Below are positions 26,428 through 33,908 of a stretch of DNA of 64,000 bases, piece by piece. Every line of letters begins with the position of its first letter. Positions within the stretch are counted from its first letter, which is position 1. The notes below the pieces were generated by a model, which was given only the letters and a program-made list of their open reading frames with translations, was not told the DNA's origin and searched no databases. A program made the position numbers and the translations under genes. The stretch comes from CAZCDS01 sp964497585 (GTDB taxonomy: Bacteria > Desulfobacterota > Desulfomonilia > Desulfomonilales > Desulfomonilaceae): NCBI GenBank assembly GCA_964497585.1, contig CAZCDS010000002.1, positions 62,001 to 126,000 on the forward strand, in the 5' to 3' direction.

Positions 26428-27054
26428 ATGACAGCAAACTCGACCGACGAGCTCACCACTCAGATTCTCATTCAGATACGGGATGAGATGCGTGCCATGC
26501 GCTCCGAGTTCAACGCGCGCTTCGACGCGCTCGAAGGACGAATGGAAGCCCTTGAAGAGCGTATGGAAGCGCTTGAGGCCCGGATGGGTGGCCTCGAGTC
26601 CCGGATGGATGCGCTCGAATCCCGGATGGATGGTCTCGAAACCCGGATCAATTCTCTGGAAAAACGGATTGACGCGGTTGAAAGACGTGTCCATTCCGTT
26701 GAGAACCGAATGCTCGCGGTGGAAAAGCGCATGGAGTCCGTTGAGAGGCAAATGGCCGAACTGAGGGAAGAAATCGGCCAGGTCCACGAGAGGATCGACG
26801 GGCTTGGGACCCAGGTCGATTTTCTCGGTGGTAAGATCGAGGCGCTGGAAGTCCGGATCGAGGACCAGGAGAAGCGGAACGAGAAACAACATCAGGAACT
26901 CTTCAGCCGCTTCGGCACGATGGACTCGGATCTGAAGAAGTTCGCCTCCCTTGTCAATGAGACGGTCTTGCACTATGCTGGGGAAATGGACACGGTGCGT
27001 GACCGCCTGGACAATATCGAGACCAAATCCGGGATCACCTTCCGTTCCGACTAA
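26428..27054 (+). CDS. Heptad-repeat coiled-coil protein
   Basis: 208 residues, cytoplasmic, no signal or membrane segment. From about residue 30 to 145 it is built of near-perfect seven-residue units of the form (M/I)-x-x-(L/V)-E-x-R, such as MEALEER, MDALESR and INSLEKR, repeated about sixteen times. That gives an unbroken parallel coiled coil of roughly 170 Angstrom if fully helical. The DNA shows the 21-base periodicity, so the array grew by tandem duplication. The last 60 residues are a separate acidic helix region (FGTMDSDLKKFASLVNETVLHY). Function unknown; scaffold or tail-like role is possible. Next gene begins 29 nt later. Confidence 0.85.
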   Translation: MTANSTDELTTQILIQIRDEMRAMRSEFNARFDALEGRMEALEERMEALEARMGGLESRMDALESRMDGLETRINSLEKRIDAVERRVHSVENRMLAVEKRMESVERQMAELREEIGQVHERIDGLGTQVDFLGGKIEALEVRIEDQEKRNEKQHQELFSRFGTMDSDLKKFASLVNETVLHYAGEMDTVRDRLDNIETKSGITFRSD

Positions 27055-27082
27055 CGGCTCCACTGAGACTTTCCGACAAGAC

Positions 27083-27742
27083 ATGACATTGCAAGAGCAT
27101 CTTCGCCGCTACCTGGAATTGGTGGCCCGAGTAGATCAACTGTTCCGATCCGTCGCGGAGGCCCATTCCGATCTCATAGCCTGCAAGCCGGGTTGTGACG
27201 ACTGTTGTTCTGTGTACTTCGAGTTGAGCCTCATAGAAGCTTTCTATCTCAGTGGAATGGTAAGAGATCAGCTTAATACTTATGCACGAACCCGAGTGCT
27301 CGCCAGGGCTGATCAGGCCGAACCGATCTTTCGACATGCCAGGGGCATCCTCCAGGGCATCTCAAATCGAGGCCCGGACAGTGTGAGAGACGTTCAGGAC
27401 GCGGCTTCCAGGCTCAAGATACGGTGTCCGTTGAACGAGGATGGGACCTGCGTGCTCTACGATCACCGCCCTGTAACCTGCCGCGTCTACGGTACACCCC
27501 AGAAGATCGGAGACCGGGTTGTCTCCTGTCCGAAAACCGGCTTTCGACCGGGAAACCAGTACACATCCGTCGACGTGAACGCATTGCAGAGACAACTCTT
27601 CGATTATTCGTGCGATTTCCTGATGGATCTCATAGGGACCGCTCCGTCCGTGCCCCCTGGGCCTCTCTTCACAGTGCCCGATGCAGTGAGGACCGGATTC
27701 GACAAAGACTTCTTTATCGCATTGAAGAAGACGTTCCCGTGA
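27083..27742 (+). CDS. YkgJ-family cysteine-cluster protein
   Basis: 219 residues from ATG at 27083. The Cys arrangement is that of the YkgJ/CxxCxxxxC family (PF03692): CKPGCDDCC near residues 33-41, CPLNEDGTCVLYDHRPVTCRVYG, and a distal VSCPKTG. The family is thought to bind zinc or an Fe-S cluster; its role is unresolved, though some members act as maturation or methyltransferase-related proteins. Its stop overlaps the start of a PrmA-like methyltransferase gene (GTGA), so the two are translationally coupled and probably act on the same target (inference). Confidence 0.87.
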   Translation: MTLQEHLRRYLELVARVDQLFRSVAEAHSDLIACKPGCDDCCSVYFELSLIEAFYLSGMVRDQLNTYARTRVLARADQAEPIFRHARGILQGISNRGPDSVRDVQDAASRLKIRCPLNEDGTCVLYDHRPVTCRVYGTPQKIGDRVVSCPKTGFRPGNQYTSVDVNALQRQLFDYSCDFLMDLIGTAPSVPPGPLFTVPDAVRTGFDKDFFIALKKTFP

Positions 27743-28404
27743 AAAGAGGCAAACATCGACAAAGCACTTGGTGGACGGGAAACATCCGTACCGTCGACGT
27801 GGGGAGGCGACTGCGCCTCGTTCCGTACTGGGAGGCGGCTGCGGCTCGCGAAGACCGACTGAACATCGTCATCGATCCGGGCCCTTCCTTCGGGTCGGGA
27901 GATCACCCCAGCACAGTCATGGCCCTCGAGCTTCTGGAAATGGCCATGGAAACGCGGGGCGCGAGAACGGCCCGACCATCAGTCCTCGATGTCGGAACAG
28001 GCACAGGGGTGTTGGCCATTGCCGCTAGGGCCCTCGGCGCGGTGGATGTCGTGGGATTGGATGTCGATTCGTCCGCGATTTTCACGGCACGGCGAAATCT
28101 AAAGCTCAATGGGCCGACCGTTTGTCGCAGCGCAGGCGAGGTTGAGATACCCTTCTTCGTCGGCACTGCCCGTGCTGCGGGTGGAGTCTTCGACGTGGTG
28201 ATGGCGAATCTGGCCGCGCCCACGTTGATCCGTCTCTCCGAGGATCTCACGGAGCTTACCGGCTGGGATCTGATCCTCTCCGGGATTGCCGACGCGATGG
28301 AAGCAACAGTTCTGGAGACGTACGTCTCAGGAGGACTGGACCTTCTTCGGCACATGAAAAAGGAAGGCTGGAATGCCTTCCTTTTCACGAGACCTGCAAA
28401 ATAG
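27739..28404 (+). CDS. PrmA-like SAM-dependent methyltransferase
   Basis: 221 residues, GTG start overlapping the YkgJ-type gene. It has the ribosomal protein L11 methyltransferase signature IDPGPSFGSGDHPST, SAM motif I VLDVGTGTGVLAIAA, the acidic motif II GLDVDSSAI and the substrate motif FDVVMANLAAPTL. Full PrmA is near 290-310 residues with an N-terminal L11-recognition domain; that domain is absent or reduced here, so the protein may methylate another substrate. Coupling to a YkgJ protein and position just before dsrABD (convergent) give no clear hint. Confidence 0.85.
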   Translation: MKRGKHRQSTWWTGNIRTVDVGRRLRLVPYWEAAAAREDRLNIVIDPGPSFGSGDHPSTVMALELLEMAMETRGARTARPSVLDVGTGTGVLAIAARALGAVDVVGLDVDSSAIFTARRNLKLNGPTVCRSAGEVEIPFFVGTARAAGGVFDVVMANLAAPTLIRLSEDLTELTGWDLILSGIADAMEATVLETYVSGGLDLLRHMKKEGWNAFLFTRPAK

Positions 28405-28421
28405 GGAGCGCCCGGTCAGGA

Positions 28422-28442
28422 GGTGAGAGACGCTTCTCCACC
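28422..28442. terminator. Hairpin between convergent prmA-like and dsrD genes
   Basis: GGTG-GAGA and TCTC-CACC form an eight-pair stem with one bulged A and a CGCT loop. It lies in the gap where two transcription units converge; no T-run follows on the plus strand. Confidence 0.35.
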
Positions 28443-28541
28443 CCCATCAGCACTTAGCGACGTATGGCGAAAAGACGACCGGAAGGGCAGGATGCCTATG
28501 GCAATCCGCCGCTGATCCGCGTCATGACCGCTCGGATAAAC

Positions 28542-28778
28542 CTAGTCGTCTTCCTGGTGCTGTTTCCCCGCGCCCTTCAGTCCGATGAGCGTGGTACTTC
28601 CGCTGGACCAGTACTCCAACAGGCCCTCGCCAACCATCTTGTTGACAAGGTTCTTGACCTGACGAGCTTTCATGTCGGGGATCATCTTGTAGAAGTCCTT
28701 AAGGTAGAACTTCGTCTTGGCCCCGCTCTTTTTCTTAAGACTGTCCAGAATGAGTTGTTTTGCTTCGTCGTCTGTCAT
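28542..28778 (-). CDS. dsrD: Dissimilatory sulfite reductase accessory protein DsrD
   Basis: 78-residue winged-helix protein, standard DsrD length. Characteristic sequence includes KQLILDSLKKKSG, KFYLKDFYKMIPDM and QVKNLVNKMVGEGLLEYWSSGSTTL. DsrD is known as an activator that increases DsrAB sulfite-reduction activity rather than a DNA-binding regulator. Position directly after dsrB (12 nt gap) and GGAG upstream of the ATG support co-expression. Presence of dsrD indicates reductive (sulfate/sulfite-respiring or disproportionating) rather than oxidative Dsr metabolism. Confidence 0.97.
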   Translation of the reverse strand: MTDDEAKQLILDSLKKKSGAKTKFYLKDFYKMIPDMKARQVKNLVNKMVGEGLLEYWSSGSTTLIGLKGAGKQHQEDD

Positions 28779-28790
28779 CTAAGGCTCCTT

Positions 28791-29909
28791 CTACCACTTG
28801 AACTGCGTTGACTGCCTCCAAGTGGTGTACGCGAATCGATAGTCGTCGATGAGATGATGCGTAAATGGCAGGTCGCACTTCTCGAAGAAGCGCTCCCAAC
28901 CAATCCTCTCCGCCCAGTCACCGATCCGTTCGTACTTCAGGGCGTCTTCGGCGTAAACATTAAGGATCTTCTTGATCGTATTGACGACAGAGGGCCAGCG
29001 CGGCGGCTCGTTCGGGATGAACGGCACGACCACCTTGGAGAACTTGGGCTTGGAGATCCTGTTGGAGATCTTTCCGCCGACGAGAATGGCGATGCCGCTC
29101 CCCACGTCGTCTGCGAGCGGCATTGCAGCGCACATGGTAAAGCAGTTCCCGCAGAACATGCACCGGTCGTTGTTTATTTCCAGGCTCTTTAGGCCGCTTT
29201 CCGTCTTGGCCGGCTTGATAGCCGCGGTAGGACAGGCCGCGATTGCCAGGGGAAGCTCGCAGAGCTTGTCGATCCACTCATGGTCAATCATGGGTGGCTT
29301 ACGATGGATGCCGAGAATCGCGATGTCGGAACAGTGAACCGCGCCGCACATGTTCAGACAGCACGCCAGAGAGACTCGTACCTGGGCGGGCAGGCGCATC
29401 TGGCCGAACTCTTCGTAAATACCGTCCATGACCGCCTTGACAACACCCGAAGCGTCGATCGCCGGGGTATGGCAGTGAACCCACCCCTGGGTATGGACGA
29501 TGTTCGTAACGCCCGCGCCCGTTCCGCCGATGGGGAACTTGTTGGAGCCGGCATCAAACTTCCGGGACTTGAGGTCGTCCAAAAGGGGTTTGACCTTGTC
29601 CTTGCTGTCCACCATGAACTCGATGTTGTTTCTCGTGGTGAATCTGAGGTACCCGTCGCAATGTTTGTCCGCGATGTCACAGATTTCCATGATGTGCTCG
29701 ATGCTCATCAGCCGGCATCCGCCGACTCGCACCGTGTAGACCTCGTCTCCGGTTTCGGAAACATGGACGAGAACTCCTGGCTCGAGGATCTCATGATAGA
29801 GCCATTTCCCGTAGTTTTTCTCGATAACGGGCGGAAAAAACTCCTTGTAGTACCTCGGACCTATATCGGTGATTCTATCCTTAAGCGGATCACTGGGATC
29901 GTATGGCAT
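28791..29909 (-). CDS. dsrB: Dissimilatory sulfite reductase beta subunit
   Basis: 372 residues, usual length. DsrAB reduces sulfite in the cytoplasm with sirohaem and [4Fe-4S] centres and passes product sulfur as a DsrC trisulfide. Cluster and sirohaem Cys are seen in LACCLNMCGAVHCSD and the CPTAAIKP turn. An inserted ferredoxin domain is present (NNDRCMFCGNCFTMCAAMP). The SIGGTGAG-like substrate region reads FPIGGTGAGVTNIVHTQGWVHC. It follows dsrA by 14 nt. The sequence type is bacterial reductive DsrB. Confidence 0.98.
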   Translation of the reverse strand: MPYDPSDPLKDRITDIGPRYYKEFFPPVIEKNYGKWLYHEILEPGVLVHVSETGDEVYTVRVGGCRLMSIEHIMEICDIADKHCDGYLRFTTRNNIEFMVDSKDKVKPLLDDLKSRKFDAGSNKFPIGGTGAGVTNIVHTQGWVHCHTPAIDASGVVKAVMDGIYEEFGQMRLPAQVRVSLACCLNMCGAVHCSDIAILGIHRKPPMIDHEWIDKLCELPLAIAACPTAAIKPAKTESGLKSLEINNDRCMFCGNCFTMCAAMPLADDVGSGIAILVGGKISNRISKPKFSKVVVPFIPNEPPRWPSVVNTIKKILNVYAEDALKYERIGDWAERIGWERFFEKCDLPFTHHLIDDYRFAYTTWRQSTQFKW

Positions 29910-29923
29910 GGTGCAACCTCCTA

Positions 29924-31213
29924 CTACCTCTGGTGTTTCTGACGGAATGCGTTGATGTCACGTGTCCAGCCGCCTTCGACTTCGTCTTCTTTCCAGAAGA
30001 TGTAGGGGTTGGACCGGGGCTCGTCGACCATCCTGGGATCGGGATCGAGTTCCACGATTTCGAGGAATTTCTGCCAGGATTCGCGCTGGATCAGCTCGCC
30101 GAGACGCTCCCTATTCTTTCCTTCTTCCATCCACCAATCCCATACCTTTTCGATGAAGTCTTTGACTTCTTCGTACGGAGGCTCCATGGGGATGAAGGGA
30201 ATAACCAGCGTTGACATCTGCGCGCCTTCCAGGATTGGTGCCTTCGCGCCGACGAGGATGGATGCGCCTGTTTCAGTCCCGATTCTCAGGGCCCGAGGCA
30301 TGACGTTGAGGCAGTGCATGCAGCGGGTGCACTCTTTGTTGTTTATTGTCAGCTTGCTGCCGTCCCAATTCATACAACCGGTCGGACAGAGATTGACAAC
30401 TTCTTTCTCGATGTCGAACTTGCCCCAGTCCCTGCCCGCGTGCGCGCCGCCGTTCGGGAGCAGCTCCCCACCGACGTAGGCCTTGACTGCTGCTTGATCG
30501 ATGCGGATGTCATCCTTCCAGGTTCCGATGAAGGACATGTCTGCGCGGGCGATGGAGGCCACGCAACCGTTCGGGCAGCCGTCGAACTTGAACTTGAACT
30601 TGTACGGAAAGGCAGGGCGATGAAGCTCGTCCTGATACTCCATGGTCATCTGAGTGCAGGCCTCCTGCGTATCGTAGCAGGCCCACTGACACCGTGCCCT
30701 ACCGATGCAGCAGCTCGGGGTCCGCAGGTTCGAACCGGACCCCCCGAGGTCCTGATCCAGCTCGTGTGTCATGTCGAAGAACACCTGTTCCAAGCCGTCG
30801 GTGGTGGTGCCGAGGAAGATGATGTCTCCGGTCGAACCGTGCATATTGGTCAGACCACTGCCGTAGCGTGCCCACACTCCCATGAGATCTCGCAAAAACT
30901 TGGTCGAGTAGAACTTGCTCGAGGGCTGATTCACGCGCATGGTATGGAAGTGTGCCACGCCGGGGAACTTCTCCGGCTGATCGCAGTACCGTCCGATGAC
31001 GCCTCCACCGTATCCGAAAACGCCCACGATGCCGCCATGCTTCCAGTGCGTAACCTTGTCCTCATAGGTGAGTTCCATGAGACCGAGAAGGTCGTCCGGA
31101 GCGTCCTTCAAGGCTTGCTTTCCCTTTTCCGCCTGCTGCTTGATATCCGAAACAAAACTCGGCCAGGGGCCCTTTTCCAGCTCATCAAGCATAGGGGTCT
31201 TGTGTTTCGCCAT
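29924..31213 (-). CDS. dsrA: Dissimilatory sulfite reductase alpha subunit
   Basis: 429 residues. AGGAGG eight nt upstream fixes the ATG at 31213. Conserved stretches include GVFGYGGGVIGRYCDQPEKFPG, MHGSTGDIIFLGTTT, SCCIGRARCQWACYDTQE and FKFDGCPNGCVASIARADMSFIGTWKD, which hold the sirohaem-[4Fe-4S] ligands. The ferredoxin insert is CPTGCMNWDG...KECTRCMHCLNVMPRAL. The operon order is dsrA-dsrB-dsrD; dsrC and dsrMKJOP are not in the window. A promoter-like sequence lies about 190 bases upstream. Confidence 0.98.
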   Translation of the reverse strand: MAKHKTPMLDELEKGPWPSFVSDIKQQAEKGKQALKDAPDDLLGLMELTYEDKVTHWKHGGIVGVFGYGGGVIGRYCDQPEKFPGVAHFHTMRVNQPSSKFYSTKFLRDLMGVWARYGSGLTNMHGSTGDIIFLGTTTDGLEQVFFDMTHELDQDLGGSGSNLRTPSCCIGRARCQWACYDTQEACTQMTMEYQDELHRPAFPYKFKFKFDGCPNGCVASIARADMSFIGTWKDDIRIDQAAVKAYVGGELLPNGGAHAGRDWGKFDIEKEVVNLCPTGCMNWDGSKLTINNKECTRCMHCLNVMPRALRIGTETGASILVGAKAPILEGAQMSTLVIPFIPMEPPYEEVKDFIEKVWDWWMEEGKNRERLGELIQRESWQKFLEIVELDPDPRMVDEPRSNPYIFWKEDEVEGGWTRDINAFRQKHQR

Positions 31214-31720
31214 TAAAGCTTCCTCCTCTCTCTACTTGGATTTTCTTTGTCGACTCTTGCGAAGGATTAAATCCACAAAAAGGTAGCCCCGTGGGAAATC
31301 TCGCCTCCAGCAAATTTCCCCGGAATTACCTGTTCCCTATTTACTCAATGGGTTAAGCGTGCATGCGGGGTTTAAGTCACCCAACATAGGATTCGAAAGA
31401 TCGTAATGCAAAAGACCCGCCCAAGTCAAGAAAAATAACTCCGCGTAGTTAGCACGAATTGCCCTTTCTCCTGGAGACGGATATGCTCCAAGGTTCAGTC
31501 TTTCGTGACCCTTCGCGGACTACTCTCGTCCGTTGACGCGGACTCATCCGCAGGCCACCGGAAATCAACCAGGAATCACGGCGCGGCTCAGAAGCTCGCG
31601 GGGCTGAGTGTTTCAAGAGCAGCCTAGATTCGAAGATGCGCCGGCTGCCCCTCTCCATGAATCTGGTCCGGCTCACGCCGGTCTTTCTGCCGTGCGGCTC
31701 GCCGGTTCGGAGGAAGCCCG
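31214..31720. other. Upstream region of dsrABD
   Basis: About 500 bases. The half nearest dsrA is AT-rich and contains the promoter-like element listed separately, with a leader of about 180 bases. The part from 31450 to 31720 holds no supported gene; short frames there lack ribosome-binding sites. Confidence 0.5.
31400..31429 (-). promoter_or_regulatory. Sigma-70-like promoter for dsrABD
   Basis: Read on the minus strand: TTGACT (31429-31424), an 18-base spacer, then TACGAT (31405-31400). The site is in the AT-rich part upstream of dsrA and is the best hexamer pair in the gap. Confidence 0.45.
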
Positions 31721-32044
31721 TCAGAAGGTCTTCGTACGGAGATCCTTTCCCGCAAGCGGGTTGTACAGTTTAGTGATCGCGACCTTCATGCAGTCAAGGG
31801 TCTTCGTGGTCGCTATGACATCCATAAGGATCTTTTCGCCTGCCTCGGGGAGCACGCAGGCATTGGAAGCGTCAAACTCCAAGCCGGGAAAACCCTTGAC
31901 GAGCTTCTTGTGCTCCTTCTTGGTGACTTCGATCTGAACGGCCTTCTTGCCTTCGATCTCTCCTATCTGGTCACCCAGGCCAGCTTCCTCCAGTCTTTTT
32001 TGCTTGTCCTCGTCCATAAAGACGTTAATGTAAAAATCGGCCAT
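31721..32044 (-). CDS. Conserved-looking 107-residue protein upstream of dsrABD, function unknown
   Basis: Soluble, no signal peptide. AGGAGG seven nt before the ATG and a good promoter upstream (32242-32269) support strong expression. The sequence starts MADFYINVFMDEDKQKRLEEAG and is rich in Lys/Glu, with two Cys (SNACVLPEAG and LDCMKVA). It is not DsrC: the CxxxxxxxxxxC C-terminal arm of DsrC is absent and the C-terminus is LAGKDLRTKTF. It lies upstream of dsrA on the same strand but across a 500-base gap with its own dsr promoter. Its closeness to dsr genes makes a sulfur-energy role conceivable but unproven. Confidence 0.75.
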   Translation of the reverse strand: MADFYINVFMDEDKQKRLEEAGLGDQIGEIEGKKAVQIEVTKKEHKKLVKGFPGLEFDASNACVLPEAGEKILMDVIATTKTLDCMKVAITKLYNPLAGKDLRTKTF

Positions 32045-32483
32045 GAAAACTCCTCCTTGGGTAAAATGCTCGTGACGCGGTTTAAACTCGCCGCACAGCT
32101 CTCAACGCCCGAACTCTTCACATCCTGACCGTATCCGGCCTCATCGCTTCGCCTCGACCCGTATGCGGGCCCTTGGTAAGCTCTGTGTTGTTCACGGTTA
32201 CCACTTGGGGCGGATTCGCCCTTTGAAATTCGCGGGCTTTTATAGTAGGAAGTTTTCAGTCTTTGTCAAGATTAAGTGTGCTTCATGGAGTACTTTGGAC
32301 TCCTCTTGGAGGATCTCCTTTGCAGCAAGGGACCGCGCGAACGGGCGCTGCCCGCCACCCGCGGCCGTGGAAAACCGGCAAGAATGTCCTGCGCGTCATC
32401 ATCCGGTCCCGTGGGTTTACAGTGGTTCCGGTCATCAACACCAGTGACCGATTTCCCGGTGACTGGCACGGCGAATCCACGGC
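32045..32483. other. Divergent intergenic region
   Basis: Separates the 107-residue gene (minus) from the gene at 32484 (plus). It includes the minus-strand promoter at 32242-32269 and an AT-rich patch near 32235-32290. Nothing else was recognised. Confidence 0.4.
32242..32269 (-). promoter_or_regulatory. Sigma-70-like promoter for the 107-residue gene
   Basis: Minus strand: perfect TTGACA (32269-32264), 16-base spacer, TACTAT (32247-32242), followed by an overlapping TATAAA. Gives a leader of about 190 nt. Confidence 0.6.
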
Positions 32484-33662
32484 ATGAGCAAAGACCATTT
32501 CCCACGAATTGCATTCCACCGTTCCTCGCTCGGAGGATACCGTCCTGTCGACCGGGGGACCATGGAAAGCCTGCTGCCACTATCGCGGCCGTCCGGGAAG
32601 CCGTTGGTTTTCCCTGCCATTACTTACGGAACCTGCCTGAACGCGATCAAGCGGGTGGTGCTGGAGCAGTGGGATCAATTTATCGAGATTCTCGCCGCTG
32701 GATCGGAAACGTTGCCGCAAGAGGTGCATCACATTGATATCATCGCTGAAAAGCACGGAAGTGACTATCATCCCGCCCGCATTCGCGTGTTCACGGGAAA
32801 TGGAACGCATCAATTCGTCGTCAACGTCGCGGTGACCGAGCGGGGCAAGCAGCGGATCGAGAGGGAATTCCACGTTCTCCGCAGCCTCAGGGAGAAATTC
32901 TCCGAGGATTTCGTTCCTCGAGTCTATTTCCTGGCGGCGGTGCCCGTCTCAACAGTGGACGCGTGCGACACGACGCTCATGATGTTCTTCGGCGAATGGC
33001 TCAGCGGATACCATGAGTTTCACCTGTCCGAAGCCCAATCGGATGGGAGGTTGGGGACCGTCCTCTGGGACATGAATCACGGGTACGATTTGCTCACCGA
33101 TCGGGAGGCCGAGGAAATCTTCCGCAAGGCCGCGCACATCCTGACTTACTACTATGACACGGAAACGTTCCGGGAGATTTTCCCGTGGCATCACGCGTCC
33201 GGAGACTTTGTCGCGGGAAGATTCGAAAACGGAATCGACGTGAGGCTTATCACCGTAAGGCAGTACGCGCCTCGCATGGGTTTCGACGAGCAATCGCCAA
33301 ACAATGTGGTGACCGCGCTGATCTCTTTTCTCGCTAATCTGACGGTGCGGATGCGTTTGGACAGATTGGACGGGGTAGGAGAGGTCGCGTGGGCCGGTTG
33401 CCATGCCACCAACGGGACTATGGCCGGTTTCTTGAGCGGCCTTTCGGCCAAGGCTGAGCAAGGGCATTGTAGCGCGTCCCTGCTCCGTCAATTCTCTCGC
33501 GCGGCCCGGGATCTGTCGCCGGTTGACCTCACTGAAATTCTCAAAGACGTCGTAGAATCGTATGACAAGCAGGCGCCCGACCTCCCAGTTGTGACGAGGC
33601 ACTTGCCGGATCACATTCTCCAGGTCTACGGGCTGTTACGGGATCTTCCGTCCTTCACGTAA
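32484..33662 (+). CDS. Unrecognised protein, possibly of aminoglycoside-phosphotransferase/kinase-like fold
   Basis: 392 residues, soluble. Not confidently assigned. Several features recall the APH/choline-kinase fold: an N-lobe-like beta segment (FVVNVAVTERGKQRIEREFHVLRSL) ending in a helix that could supply the conserved Glu, a hinge-like stretch (MMFFGEWLSGYHEFHLS), and WHHASGDFV followed by VRLITVRQYAP, which resembles a degenerate catalytic loop. A canonical HxDxxxxN and DFG-like Asp are not clear, so it could be a pseudokinase. The C-terminal SPNNVVTALISFLANLTVRMR is strongly hydrophobic-helical. Located between dsrABD and dsrN; ribosome-binding site is weak. Confidence 0.7.
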   Translation: MSKDHFPRIAFHRSSLGGYRPVDRGTMESLLPLSRPSGKPLVFPAITYGTCLNAIKRVVLEQWDQFIEILAAGSETLPQEVHHIDIIAEKHGSDYHPARIRVFTGNGTHQFVVNVAVTERGKQRIEREFHVLRSLREKFSEDFVPRVYFLAAVPVSTVDACDTTLMMFFGEWLSGYHEFHLSEAQSDGRLGTVLWDMNHGYDLLTDREAEEIFRKAAHILTYYYDTETFREIFPWHHASGDFVAGRFENGIDVRLITVRQYAPRMGFDEQSPNNVVTALISFLANLTVRMRLDRLDGVGEVAWAGCHATNGTMAGFLSGLSAKAEQGHCSASLLRQFSRAARDLSPVDLTEILKDVVESYDKQAPDLPVVTRHLPDHILQVYGLLRDLPSFT

Positions 33663-33823
33663 ATGATACCGAGTGCCCTGCGGGTTGAGGCGGAAGCACA
33701 AGCGAAAATGCCAGGTTTGAAGGGCGTCATCGGGGGAAGGCATCCCGCGTCTGCGCCGACTGCGGCCTTCCTATCCGCAATAAGGACAAGGAAGTTCCGT
33801 TTAGCTCGAAGGCCGTTGCCGGA

Positions 33824-33852
33824 TTCACTCTTCCCGGCCGATCTGGTATAAG
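33824..33852 (+). promoter_or_regulatory. Sigma-70-like promoter for dsrN
   Basis: TTCACT (33824-33829), 17-base spacer, TATAAG (33847-33852), about 55 bases before the dsrN start. No cobalamin-riboswitch-like structure was recognised in the short leader. Confidence 0.5.
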
Positions 33853-33908
33853 GGCTCTCTGAGCATCATTGTTCCCGCGTGTTCCATTGAGCGCATCGGT
33901 GATCATCG

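Noticed and set aside
26472..26732. CRISPR-like array suggested by regular repeats in the coiled-coil gene
   Set aside because: Periodicity is 21 bases without spacers and is fully explained by coding heptads.
31721..32044. Idea that the 107-residue protein is DsrC
   Set aside because: Length is similar but the DsrC C-terminal Cys arm and fold-specific residues are absent.
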